Source: Campylobacter sp. RM16704 (GTDB taxonomy: Bacteria > Campylobacterota > Campylobacteria > Campylobacterales > Campylobacteraceae). Taken from it: a DNA stretch of 64,000 bases. The notes beneath the pieces are model-generated. The model did no database searches and was not told the DNA's origin. It saw only the letters and a program-made list of their open reading frames with translations. Position numbers and translations under genes: made by a program. Positions 42,168 through 50,418 of this stretch are shown here, piece after piece. Positions within the stretch are counted from its first letter, which is position 1. The number at the start of each line of letters is the position of its first letter. The DNA is taken from the NCBI RefSeq assembly GCF_000816245.1, contig NZ_CP007769.1:1210464-1274463 (forward strand), read 5' to 3'.

Positions 42168-42784
42168 TGAAAACAAATTTTATTGCAAAAGCTGGCTGGA
42201 ATTTACTCATACTTCTAGCTATAGTTTTTGTAATAGTTCAAATTATATGGGGATTTTCTTGGCTTTTGTGGTGTATTTTTATACTTTTTGTTTGTCTTTT
42301 TAGAACTAGCAATGTTGATTATATTGCAGATTCGAATACTATTATAGCTCCCATAGAAGGAAAAATTAAATGCATTAAAACAAGCTCGTATAAAGAGCTT
42401 GGAGAATGCATAGAAATACAAATTATTAATAATATTTTTTCTCAAGGAAATATTATAGCACCTTTAGCTATGGATATAGAAGAAACCAGAGTAAGACATG
42501 GACTTTTTTTATGCCCTTTTATGAAAAATACAAATTTAATGAGTGAAAGAGTATTATTTTTAGCTCGCTCAAAAGACAAACAATGGGCTTTGCGTGTGAT
42601 TTTTGGAGCCTTAAATAGAAAAAATCATATATATGATTTTGGACACCATTTAAATCATGGACAAAATCTAGGTTTTATGTTTGATGGTAGTGTAAGCTTG
42701 TTGCTTCCAAAAGATACTAGAATTTGTGTTAATGAAAACGATAAGGTTCGCGTTGGTGCATTGATAGGGTACTTAAATCCATGA
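42167..42784 (+). CDS. Phosphatidylserine decarboxylase-related protein
   Basis: 205 residues. Two N-terminal helices (about 10-45) precede a small domain typical of short-form PSD proenzymes: IIAPIEGKIKCI near the start and FMFDGSVSLLLPKDTRI near the end, where the Gly-Ser would be the autocleavage and pyruvoyl site. This would convert phosphatidylserine to phosphatidylethanolamine, fitting the next gene pssA. The family usually has LGST or FGSR at this spot; DGSV here is divergent, and C. jejuni Cj1115c carries the same cautious annotation. Confidence 0.78.
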   Translation: MKTNFIAKAGWNLLILLAIVFVIVQIIWGFSWLLWCIFILFVCLFRTSNVDYIADSNTIIAPIEGKIKCIKTSSYKELGECIEIQIINNIFSQGNIIAPLAMDIEETRVRHGLFLCPFMKNTNLMSERVLFLARSKDKQWALRVIFGALNRKNHIYDFGHHLNHGQNLGFMFDGSVSLLLPKDTRICVNENDKVRVGALIGYLNP

Positions 42785-43491
42785 ATTTTAAGCTAATTTA
42801 TATTTTGCCAAATCTTTTTACCGCTGCTTCAATATTTTTAGGAATTATTTCAGTAATTGCTTCCATAAATCAAAACTTTGATAAAGCCTTGATTTATATC
42901 ATTTTATCATTAATCTGTGATGGTCTAGATGGTCGTGTGGCAAGAGCTACTAATTCTACTTCTAAATTTGGAGTTGAGTTTGACTCACTAGCTGATTTAA
43001 TAGCCTTTGGTGTTGCACCTGCCATACTTTTTTATATGAGTATAGGCTATGAGTATGGTCGCTTTGGTTCTTTAATAGCGGGTTTGTTTGTTGTTTTTGG
43101 TGCTATACGCTTAGCAAGATTTAATGTTACTACAGGCACTTATGAACCTTCTGTTTTTATAGGGCTTCCTATACCAACAGCTGCAGTTGTAAGTGCTTTA
43201 TGGGTAAGTGCTTATTTGTATTATGATTTTTTACATGATTATTCTTTATTTATCTTATGCATACAAATACTTTTAGCTTTTTTAATGGTAAGCAATATAA
43301 GATATCCAAGCTTTAAAAAGATTGATCTAAAAAGAGCAAATGTTTTAAAAGTATTAATTCTTTTAGTGATTTTGTTTTCTATGCTTTATTTATATTTTTT
43401 AGAAAGTGCTTTAATTGTTGCTAGTTTATATGTATGCTATGGAATAATACGTAGTTTTTTTACTTTGATGCGTAAATTTAAAAAAGATTAG
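42781..43491 (+). CDS. pssA: CDP-diacylglycerol-serine O-phosphatidyltransferase
   Basis: 236 residues with multiple helices. The CDP-alcohol phosphatidyltransferase motif D-G-x2-A-R-x8-G-x3-D-x3-D is visible with one variation, spanning DGLDGRVARATNST and GVEFDSLAD (about residues 45-75). It makes phosphatidylserine from CDP-diacylglycerol. Its ATG overlaps the psd-like stop (ATGA), so the synthase and decarboxylase are translationally linked. Confidence 0.94.
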   Translation: MNFKLIYILPNLFTAASIFLGIISVIASINQNFDKALIYIILSLICDGLDGRVARATNSTSKFGVEFDSLADLIAFGVAPAILFYMSIGYEYGRFGSLIAGLFVVFGAIRLARFNVTTGTYEPSVFIGLPIPTAAVVSALWVSAYLYYDFLHDYSLFILCIQILLAFLMVSNIRYPSFKKIDLKRANVLKVLILLVILFSMLYLYFLESALIVASLYVCYGIIRSFFTLMRKFKKD

Positions 43492-43518
43492 ATTTATTTT
43501 CACTTCATTTTTTGTTTG

Positions 43519-43524
43519 TATACT
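43519..43524 (+). promoter_or_regulatory. -10 element for PepSY-type protein gene
   Basis: TATACT 25 bases upstream of the ATG at 43549, after the pssA stop; AAAGGAG follows as ribosome site. Confidence 0.45.
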
Positions 43525-43548
43525 TTTTACAAAAAAAGGAGTTAAAAA

Positions 43549-44103
43549 ATGAATAAAAATAAATTTTTTAGACAAATTCATATTTATATTAGTTTGTTTT
43601 TTTTGCCACTAGCATTTTTATATGCACTTACAGGTTTTGCGTATATAGCCGGTTTTGATGGAGAAAGTGGAGCCAAAATTCAAAACTATAAAGTTCAAGC
43701 TGTTATCCAAAAAGGAGCTGAAGCTGAATTTTTAATTGATTTTTTAAATAAAAATAGTTTAAAGCTTCCTTCTTCTTTGGAACCAAAGCTTAACAAAAAA
43801 GGCAACGGCATAGAACTTGGTACCATAAGCTACACTGCAAGTATTATTAAAATAGATGAAAATAATTATGAAATTATCACAAAAGAAAGAAGCTTACTTG
43901 GAAATATGATTTTACTACATAAAGATAAAGGTATGTGGTATTTTTCTGTACTTGGATTGGCTTTTGCACTTGCTATGATAGTGCTTTATATATCAGGATT
44001 ATTAATTACTCTTATAGCTATACGAAAAGACAGGGGTAAGCAGATAGTGGTATTAGGAATAGGCTTTGTAATAACCCTATTTATTGCCTATCTTAGCGTT
44101 TAA
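43549..44103 (+). CDS. PepSY-associated transmembrane protein
   Basis: 184 residues. An N-terminal basic stretch and helix (FRQIHIYISLFFLPLAFLYALTG) resembles the R-x-x-H-x-x-x-x-x-x-x-L-x-x-x-x-x-TG start of PepSY-TM proteins. A periplasmic domain of about 100 residues follows, and then two helices (about 125-150 and 163-182). Related proteins accompany iron or heme uptake systems, but none is near, so the role is unknown. It follows pssA with its own ribosome site and probable promoter, and precedes a hairpin and tRNA-Ser. Confidence 0.6.
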   Translation: MNKNKFFRQIHIYISLFFLPLAFLYALTGFAYIAGFDGESGAKIQNYKVQAVIQKGAEAEFLIDFLNKNSLKLPSSLEPKLNKKGNGIELGTISYTASIIKIDENNYEIITKERSLLGNMILLHKDKGMWYFSVLGLAFALAMIVLYISGLLITLIAIRKDRGKQIVVLGIGFVITLFIAYLSV

Positions 44104-44109
44104 TTTAAG

Positions 44110-44136
44110 GTATATCTTATAAAATTTAAGATATAC
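44110..44136 (+). terminator. Hairpin between the PepSY-type gene and tRNA-Ser
   Basis: GTATATCTTA (44110-44119) and TAAGATATAC (44127-44136) form a perfect 10-bp stem with a 7-base loop, right after the stop codon. The following bases TTCAACC give no U-tract, so termination is uncertain. The AT-rich loop could also hold the tRNA promoter. Confidence 0.4.
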
Positions 44137-44148
44137 TTCAACCTTTAG

Positions 44149-44238
44149 GGACAGATGGGTGAGTGGCTGAAACCACACCCCTGCTAAGGGTGCAGATCTT
44201 AACGGGTCTCGAGGGTTCAAATCCCTCTCTGTCCGCCA
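44149..44238 (+). tRNA. tRNA-Ser (GCU anticodon)
   Basis: 90 bases including an encoded CCA. The acceptor stem GGACAGA/TCTGTCC, a CTGCTAA anticodon loop with GCT, a long variable arm (class II) and the T-loop GGTTCAAATCC are all visible. It reads AGC and AGU serine codons. Confidence 0.95.
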
Positions 44239-44281
44239 CCTTATATTTTTATTTTCTTTCGATTCAGCTTTCTAATTTTAT

Positions 44282-44290
44282 TGGTATAAT
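44282..44290 (+). promoter_or_regulatory. Extended -10 promoter for the Y-family polymerase gene
   Basis: TGGTATAAT is a perfect TGn-TATAAT, 36 bases upstream of the ATG at 44327. AAGG precedes the start. Confidence 0.6.
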
Positions 44291-44326
44291 TATAATTAAT
44301 CTTGATTTTAAGGTAACTTATACACT

Positions 44327-45796
44327 ATGCAATTTTATGCTTCTATTGATTTGAAATCTTTTTATGCTTCAGCTGAGTGTGTTTTAAGAAATTTAGATCC
44401 TTTAACAACTAATCTTATTGTAGCAGATGAATCAAGAACGGATAAAACTATCATACTAGCAGTTTCACCTGCACTAAAAACTTATAACATACCCGGCAGA
44501 TTAAGACTTTTTGAGTTTAAACAAAAAATCCATTCAATCAACCAAGAAAGACTAAAACAAGCTCAAAAACACCACTTTAAAGCTAAAAGTTTTGACACAT
44601 TGGAACTTAAAAATGATTTAAATTTAAAACTAGATTACATCATAACTAAACCTAGAATGGCAACTTATATAGAATTTAGTGCAAAAATATATAGTATTTA
44701 TTTAAAATACTTTGACGCTAAAGATATTCATATATATTCTATTGATGAAGTTTTTATTGATCTTAGCTCTTATCTTGATAAATATAAGCTTTCAGCTTAT
44801 GAGCTACTTACTAAGGTTTTGCTTGATATTTTACATACTAGCAAAATCACAGCAACAGCTGGAATAGGAACAAATTTGTATTTAGCAAAAATTGCTATGG
44901 ATATACTTGCCAAAAGACAAAAAGTAGATGAAAATGGTTTACTTATAGCCTTTTTAGATGAGAAACTATATAGATATAAAATGTGGCATCATAAGCCTTT
45001 AAAAGATTTTTGGCGTATAGGTAAAGGTATTGCATTAAAACTTGCAAATTTAAATATTCATACTATGGGAGATCTTGCAAGATTTTCTTTAAAACATGAA
45101 GATTTGCTTTACAAGTATTTTGGTGTAAATGCTGAACTTTTAATTGATCATGCATGGGGTGTTGAAACTTGCACAATGAAAGATATTAAAAACTATAAAA
45201 CGCAAAATCATTCTAAAATTATGGCTAAGGTTTTACCTTTTGCTTACAATAATACTCAAGCAAAAAATGTTTTAAAAGAACTTGTTGATCATCTAGTACT
45301 TGAGCTAATACAATATGAGTTTAAAACAAACCATATCACACTAGATATACAATATGATAAAAGCAATTTAGAAAATTCGAATCTTTTAAATCCTTATAAA
45401 GGAACTATTATTAAAGATAGCTATGGCAGATACATACCTAAAAATGCTCACGGAAGTATAAATTTAGAAAATTTCACAAATTCTTTAAAAATAATCAATG
45501 ATAAAGCCTTAGAACTTTTTTACAAAATCAGTGATAAAAATTTAAGTATTAGAAAAATCAGCCTAAGTTTAAATAACATCACAAATAACCCACAAGAAAA
45601 TTACCAAGAATTAAATTTATTTAGTGATTTTAATGCAATCTTACAAGAGAAAAATCAACTTGCAAAAGAAGAAAAACTCCAAAAAACAAGACTTCAAATC
45701 ATTCAAAAATTTGGCAAAAAAGCCATTTTAAAAGCCTCAAGCTTAGATGATGAAACCAAAGAGATTTCTTCTTTGATAGGAGGACATAATGCATGA
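44327..45796 (+). CDS. Y-family DNA polymerase, UvrX/UmuC-like
   Basis: 489 residues. Palm motifs are clear: ASIDLKSFYASAEC (first metal Asp and steric gate region), YSIDEVFIDLS (second Asp-Glu) and TATAGIGTNLYLAKIAMDILA. Helix-hairpin-helix and little-finger regions follow to about 420. A long insertion near residues 65-105, Lys/Gln rich, resembles the Bacillus UvrX/YqjW type rather than E. coli DinB. Such polymerases bypass DNA lesions with low fidelity. It overlaps a YolD-like gene, the same pairing as in Bacillus and its phages, and sits beside a tRNA, which suggests acquisition by transfer. Confidence 0.88.
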   Translation: MQFYASIDLKSFYASAECVLRNLDPLTTNLIVADESRTDKTIILAVSPALKTYNIPGRLRLFEFKQKIHSINQERLKQAQKHHFKAKSFDTLELKNDLNLKLDYIITKPRMATYIEFSAKIYSIYLKYFDAKDIHIYSIDEVFIDLSSYLDKYKLSAYELLTKVLLDILHTSKITATAGIGTNLYLAKIAMDILAKRQKVDENGLLIAFLDEKLYRYKMWHHKPLKDFWRIGKGIALKLANLNIHTMGDLARFSLKHEDLLYKYFGVNAELLIDHAWGVETCTMKDIKNYKTQNHSKIMAKVLPFAYNNTQAKNVLKELVDHLVLELIQYEFKTNHITLDIQYDKSNLENSNLLNPYKGTIIKDSYGRYIPKNAHGSINLENFTNSLKIINDKALELFYKISDKNLSIRKISLSLNNITNNPQENYQELNLFSDFNAILQEKNQLAKEEKLQKTRLQIIQKFGKKAILKASSLDDETKEISSLIGGHNA

Positions 45797-45983
45797 AAAT
45801 TATGAAGATATTATCAATATAAAATACGAAAAATCAAAACATTTTCCACCAATGCCGATAGAAAAAAGAGTAGCACAATTTGCTCCTTTTTCGGTGCTAA
45901 ATGGTTTTAGCAAAGCCATTTTAAAAACGCAAAAAGATATGGAAAAAGAATTAGAAAATAGCAAATATCAAGAAGAAAGTTAA
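45789..45983 (+). CDS. YolD-like small protein
   Basis: 64 residues. The core PPMPIEKRVAQFAPFSVLNGFSKA resembles the part of YolD-like proteins that precedes a Phe-Ala-Pro-Phe stretch. It overlaps the Y-family polymerase stop by 8 bases with GGAGG upstream, so the two are translationally coupled. YolD-like partners of UvrX-type polymerases are of unknown function, with an accessory or beta-clamp-related role suggested by analogy with UmuD. It ends in a terminator hairpin. Confidence 0.7.
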   Translation: MHENYEDIINIKYEKSKHFPPMPIEKRVAQFAPFSVLNGFSKAILKTQKDMEKELENSKYQEES

Positions 45984-46000
45984 ATTCTTCTTGATTAAAA
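45967..46000 (+). terminator. Terminator after the YolD-like gene
   Basis: ATCAAGAAGAA (45967-45977) pairs with TTCTTCTTGAT (45985-45995), an 11-bp stem with 7-base loop holding the stop codon; TAAAATTTATTTT follows. It lies between convergent genes and may act both ways. Confidence 0.65.
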
Positions 46001-46001
46001 T

Positions 46002-47837
46002 TTATTTTGCATTAGAGTATTTTTCAAATTCCCCACTTTCATCGATTTCATTACCATAAAGTTTATGTAATTCGTAGTAATATTTTACAAATTCTTTGCA
46101 TTCATCATCAAGTGGTAAAAACACCTCATCTTCTAAAACACAAAATTCATCTAAATAAAGCTTTGCATCTTCTTTAAGCATATAATGCTTTGCTAATTTA
46201 TAATAATTTTGCATGAATATGTCTTTAAAGCTTTCATAAGCTTCCTCATCAAATTTAATGCTTAATTTCTTATTTGTAAAAGATAACACCCCTGCTTTGA
46301 ACAGCAAAGATAAATGAATCAAACCTTCTGTATAATAAGGTTTAACCTCCTCTACTCTTTGCCATGCAATTAAACCTATAGCTCTTTTTATAAGCTCATA
46401 AAACACAGGGAGCTTTAAATCATCTTCTTCATGTAAAAAGAAATTCACAAGTCCGCCTGCAGTAGCTTTAAACTCTTCTATATTTTTAAATACTCCACTT
46501 TCATTCATTTTCTTTTCACTATCATTTGCCACAAAGAAAATATGCCCAAACTCATGACCTATGGTTGAAACCTCGTAAATTCTTTTCCATAATTTCTCAT
46601 TATAAAATAAAATTTCTCTACCATAATCTAAAAATTCCTTTTCAAACACCATAGATGAAAGCTTCATAAAAGGCTTAGTTTTAGCATTTTCATAAACATA
46701 ATTTAAAAAAGCAAAGATTTTTTTACCTGCTATATTGCTTACATATTCATCATTTGGCACAACTTGAGCTGAAAAAAGTCCTTTAAGTTCTGCTCCATAA
46801 AAAATCATAGGCATACAAATATAAAGCTGCGTTTTTTCAAGATTAAAATTCACTTCATCAAACAAATCTTCATCATCTTCTTCTAAATTTGCATACACCA
46901 TAGCAAAGCTTTTTTTGATTTTTTCTTTAAATTCGCTCCCGTTAAAATCACTCACATCTTCTAAGCGTATATCCCATTCAAGTGCCACTGCATGAGTGTA
47001 AGAATCTTCATAGTATTCTAAAGGATGGCCAATTTGTAATGGACATTTTACTTCCATCCACGCAAGTTCTGCTTCTTGCCATTTTTTAACTACTTCATTA
47101 TTATCTTTTTCACAAAAAGCAAATTTTAATTTTTCTATATAATTAATATAAGCATTCTTTTCATCATCTAAAGCACAATTTTTTAGTTTTTCTAAAAGCT
47201 TATCAAACTCATACTCAAGTTTTAAAACTTCATTTTCAAAAGCTTTTGCATAAGGTAAAAACCTCCACAAAGTTCCTATTTTAACTAAAGCACCATAACT
47301 TCTTTCACAAATTTCACCATCTTGATTAAGCTGATAAAGCTCATTTTGCTTTAAAAACTCCAAAGCATCACTTAAATTTGGAAATTGTTCTTTTAAAATT
47401 TTATTATTTGTATCTAAAATTTGCTTACTCCAAACAAGCTCAAATGAATTCATAACTACGCCTATATTATGTATGCCTTGAACCAAATTTAAATAAAACT
47501 CATCTAATAAATTTTTATTTTTAATCTCATCAATTAAATCCTGATGCTCTACTTCATAAAAGGCTCTTACTAAAGAAAAAACTTTATATTTAATCTGTGA
47601 AATTTCTTCTTCACTCAAGCCTTTTTTCTCAAGCTCTTGAACTAAATTTTCTTCTTTTAAATCCACCAAACGACGCAACATTGCCAAAATATTGCTTTTT
47701 TCATTATTAAGATTAGCTAATTCTAATGCCCTATCTATCAAAGGATGATTTTGATTGGTTTGAAGTATATTATAAAGACTATTGATATTTTGTTTCCTAT
47801 TTTTCACAATTTTTGCTATTTGCTTAAAATCATTCAT
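46002..47837 (-). CDS. ciaB: Invasion protein CiaB
   Basis: 611 residues, the length and wording of C. jejuni CiaB (610). It is mostly alpha-helical with no signal peptide. A zinc-metallopeptidase motif H-E-x-G-H occurs in STIGHEFGHIFF (about residue 430), with a Glu-containing helix downstream (FKNIEEFKATAGG) that could give a third ligand, as in M3-like and related peptidases. CiaB was reported as a protein secreted through the flagellum and needed for host-cell invasion; the peptidase motif is rarely discussed. The gene is divergent from the thioesterase gene, as in C. jejuni. Confidence 0.92.
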   Translation of the reverse strand: MNDFKQIAKIVKNRKQNINSLYNILQTNQNHPLIDRALELANLNNEKSNILAMLRRLVDLKEENLVQELEKKGLSEEEISQIKYKVFSLVRAFYEVEHQDLIDEIKNKNLLDEFYLNLVQGIHNIGVVMNSFELVWSKQILDTNNKILKEQFPNLSDALEFLKQNELYQLNQDGEICERSYGALVKIGTLWRFLPYAKAFENEVLKLEYEFDKLLEKLKNCALDDEKNAYINYIEKLKFAFCEKDNNEVVKKWQEAELAWMEVKCPLQIGHPLEYYEDSYTHAVALEWDIRLEDVSDFNGSEFKEKIKKSFAMVYANLEEDDEDLFDEVNFNLEKTQLYICMPMIFYGAELKGLFSAQVVPNDEYVSNIAGKKIFAFLNYVYENAKTKPFMKLSSMVFEKEFLDYGREILFYNEKLWKRIYEVSTIGHEFGHIFFVANDSEKKMNESGVFKNIEEFKATAGGLVNFFLHEEDDLKLPVFYELIKRAIGLIAWQRVEEVKPYYTEGLIHLSLLFKAGVLSFTNKKLSIKFDEEAYESFKDIFMQNYYKLAKHYMLKEDAKLYLDEFCVLEDEVFLPLDDECKEFVKYYYELHKLYGNEIDESGEFEKYSNAK

Positions 47838-47901
47838 CTTTTTCCTTTTTATATTTTTAAAACTTAATTATAATATTTTTTTGAAAACACAAGGAGAATG
47901 T

Positions 47902-48306
47902 ATGAAAGATATGGGAGAGCCTAAGCTAAGAGTTATAGCAATGCCAAGCAATACAAACCCTGCTGGCAATATCTTTGGAGGTTGGATCATGTCTCAAATT
48001 GATCTAGCCGGAGCTATTGCCGCAAGAGAACTTTCCCCGCAAAGAGTTGTAACAGTTGCAGTTGATAAAATCATTTTTAAAGAGCCAATTTTCGTAGGTG
48101 ATTTGGTATCTTGCTATGCAAAAATCATCAAAGCAGGTAATACTTCTATTACCGTAGAAGTAGAAGTAGTTACCCAAAGAGCTAATGAATATGGCCGTGT
48201 GTATTGTATGCATGTAACTTCAGCTGTAGTAACTTATGTAAGCGTAGATAAAGATGGAAATAAATTTCCTATTGATACTGATTTAAAAAGATTGCACGGC
48301 TTTTAA
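47902..48306 (+). CDS. Acyl-CoA thioesterase, YciA-like hotdog fold
   Basis: The start is the ATG at 47902 (MKDMGEPKLRVIAMP) with AAGGAG 5 bases upstream; a hydrophobic 40-codon extension upstream is not part of the family. 134 residues. NPAGNIFGGWIMSQIDLAGAI carries the catalytic Asp and Asn-His-Gly-type loop of the BFIT/YciA class. It hydrolyses acyl-CoA, probably regulating CoA pools. Equivalent to Cj0915. Confidence 0.88.
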   Translation: MKDMGEPKLRVIAMPSNTNPAGNIFGGWIMSQIDLAGAIAARELSPQRVVTVAVDKIIFKEPIFVGDLVSCYAKIIKAGNTSITVEVEVVTQRANEYGRVYCMHVTSAVVTYVSVDKDGNKFPIDTDLKRLHGF

Positions 48307-48370
48307 TATGTTTTATTGTATTTTTAAAAAACTTTTTATATCATCACAAAAAACTTTCTAAGGCTTATAT

Positions 48371-49300
48371 ATGCGTGGATATAAAATATTTTCTGGTTCA
48401 GCAAATGAAGAATTTGCTAAAAAAATCTCAAAATACCTTTCATTGCCTCTAAGCAATGCAGGTGTGAAGCGTTTTAGTGATGGTGAAATTAGCATTCAAA
48501 TAGATGAAAGTGTGCGTGGTAAAGATGTCTTTATCATTCAAAGTACCTGTGCCCCAACCAATGATAATCTAATGGAACTTTTAATCATGACTGATGCATT
48601 GCGTCGCTCAAGTGCAAGCTCTATCACAGCTATCATCCCTTATTTTGGCTATGCTAGACAAGATAGAAAAGCAAGCCCTAGGGTACCTATTACTGCAAAA
48701 TTAGTAGCAAATCTTATAGAATCAGCCGGTGTGGATAGAGTAGCTACCATAGACTTACATGCTGGACAAATTCAAGGCTTTTTTGATATACCTGTGGATA
48801 ATCTTTATGGAAGTATTATTTTTAATGATTATATCAAAAATAAAAATTATAAAAATCCTATCATTGCAAGTCCTGATATAGGCGGTATAGCAAGAGCTAG
48901 AAGCGTAGCAAAAGCTTTGGGGCTTGATATAGTTATAGTAGATAAAAGACGCGAAAAAGCTAATGAAAGCGAAGTGATGAATGTCATTGGTGATGTAAAA
49001 GATAAAGAAGTGATTTTAGTAGATGATATCATCGATACAGCAGGAACCATAGTAAAAGCTGCTGAAGTATTTAAAAGCAAAGGTGCAAAGTCAGTTATAG
49101 CTTGCTGTACTCACCCTGTGCTTAGTGGCGTAGCTTATGAAAGAATAGCCAAAGATGCGCTTGATGAGCTAGTAGTAACTGACACTATACCTTTAAAACA
49201 ACAAATGGATAAAATCAAAGTCCTAAGCGTAGCACCTATTTTTGGCGAGGTAATACGCAGAGTTTATCACAATGAAAGTGTAAATTCTTTATTTGTATAA
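48371..49300 (+). CDS. prs: Ribose-phosphate pyrophosphokinase
   Basis: 309 residues. SGSANEEFAKKI start, flexible loop YFGYARQDRK, metal-binding ATIDLHAGQIQGFF and PRPP-binding VILVDDIIDTAGTI. It makes PRPP for nucleotides, His and Trp. It stands alone between the thioesterase gene and a strong hairpin. Confidence 0.97.
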   Translation: MRGYKIFSGSANEEFAKKISKYLSLPLSNAGVKRFSDGEISIQIDESVRGKDVFIIQSTCAPTNDNLMELLIMTDALRRSSASSITAIIPYFGYARQDRKASPRVPITAKLVANLIESAGVDRVATIDLHAGQIQGFFDIPVDNLYGSIIFNDYIKNKNYKNPIIASPDIGGIARARSVAKALGLDIVIVDKRREKANESEVMNVIGDVKDKEVILVDDIIDTAGTIVKAAEVFKSKGAKSVIACCTHPVLSGVAYERIAKDALDELVVTDTIPLKQQMDKIKVLSVAPIFGEVIRRVYHNESVNSLFV

Positions 49301-49301
49301 A

Positions 49302-49331
49302 TTTCTTTGCAAGGATAGCCTTGCAAAGAAA
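49302..49331 (+). terminator. Long stem-loop after prs
   Basis: TTTCTTTGCAAGG (49302-49314) and its exact complement (49319-49331) form a 13-bp stem with a 4-base ATAG loop just after the prs stop. The following AACTAAAATTTT gives only a weak U-run. The next 230 bases to the tmRNA end are AT-rich with no gene visible. Confidence 0.65.
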
Positions 49332-49561
49332 ACTAAAATTTTACTTTGTAGTTGTAATTTTATCATTGACTAAAAATATATTTTATTGATTATAACAAGT
49401 TAATATAATTAAAAAATTATAATATTTTGTCTTATTATAGCAATCATCTATTCTATTTTAATAATGTTTGTATTTATAATATTAATTTGATATTTTAAGC
49501 TTTATTACTCTTTATCTTATTTATTGATTAAAAAATGCATTAGTAAAGACAAGCTAATTAT

Positions 49562-49920
49562 TGGTGGAGACGAGGGGAATTGAACCCCTGTCCAAAAATA
49601 AAACAACCACGGCATCTACATGCTTAGCAAAGGTGAAAAATTCATCTAGCTAAACTCACCTTCCAAAATTTCAAGCTAGACTAAGACTTCAACTTCAATC
49701 AAAACTTGTCAAATTTCAATCTACACTATCAAAAATGACCAAATTCCAAGCTAGATAGTATCACTTAAAATTCAGGCTCAACTGAACTTACGCAACTTTA
49801 GCGTAAGCAGGAGCAAATTTAACGTTGTTTGCGTTTAATTTTAATTTGAGCTTTATACGCTTTGCTCAAAGCGACATGCCACCAAGGCCACTCTACTCCT
49901 GTCGAAGCCAAGTCGTCCCC
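49562..49920 (-). ncRNA. ssrA: Transfer-messenger RNA (tmRNA)
   Basis: On the reverse strand it begins GGGGACGACTTGGCTTCGAC and ends with the tRNA-like T-arm and TCTCCACCA, 359 bases, with the CCA encoded. The tag reading frame (49788-49832) encodes ANNVKFAPAYAKVA and stop, close to the C. jejuni tag I remember. tmRNA with SmpB rescues stalled ribosomes and marks nascent chains for proteolysis. The 5' end lies one base after the stop of the upstream gene on the same strand. Confidence 0.97.
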
Positions 49921-49921
49921 A

Positions 49922-50332
49922 TTATTTAGAAATTTTATCAGGAACATTTGCAATTTGAGGATTAAACACGCTTAAAAAAGAAGCATTTTTTTCATAATCA
50001 CTACAATACTTATCAAGCTGTTCGCCCACTAAAAACATCCAATCCACAAATTCATCACTAGCAGGACCATCAAATTTAGCTGCTTCTTGCATAATCTCTT
50101 CACAAAAAGTACAAAAATTTGTAATCTCATCTAAATTTAGTCTTTTAGCTGCCCAAACTACATTATGGATATTTTGCTCTAGGTCTTTTAAGGCTTCTTT
50201 GTATTTTAAGCTATCACTGCTTAGCTTTACTATCAAAGGCTCTAAAATATCGCAAAGACTTCTAAAAAAGTATAAAAAACGCTCAATTTCTTCAAGCTCG
50301 TAATCTAACTCTAATTGCTCTAAAATTCCCAT
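49922..50332 (-). CDS. Conserved protein of unknown function next to tmRNA
   Basis: 136 residues, mostly acidic alpha-helix, no signal peptide or membrane segment. Cys in FCTFCEE (near residue 75) and DKYCSD are visible. It begins GILEQLELDYELEEIERFLY and has a helical hairpin pattern. I recognise it only as the kind of gene found beside ruvB in Campylobacter (Cj1361c-like); no function is inferred. The stop codon ends one base before the mature tmRNA 5' end, so the two may share a transcript. Confidence 0.75.
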   Translation of the reverse strand: MGILEQLELDYELEEIERFLYFFRSLCDILEPLIVKLSSDSLKYKEALKDLEQNIHNVVWAAKRLNLDEITNFCTFCEEIMQEAAKFDGPASDEFVDWMFLVGEQLDKYCSDYEKNASFLSVFNPQIANVPDKISK

Positions 50333-50418
50333 AAAAACTTCTATAATTAAGTTTAAATGTTTATTTTAGCAAATTTTAGATAAAATTAAAATTTCTTACA
50401 AAATAAAATGGAAAAAAT

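Noticed and set aside
44110..44238. tRNA-linked genomic island with attachment repeats
   Set aside because: No integrase and no direct repeat of the tRNA 3' end was seen downstream; the UvrX/YolD pair alone does not show an integrative element.
47782..47901. Hydrophobic N-terminal extension of the thioesterase
   Set aside because: It is antisense to the ciaB start, and the ATG at 47902 has an AAGGAG site and fits the family length.
49332..49561. Possible small RNA or gene in the AT-rich gap between prs and tmRNA
   Set aside because: No reading frame with a ribosome site and no clear promoter plus terminator; only a weak ATTAG/CTAAT hairpin beyond the tmRNA end.
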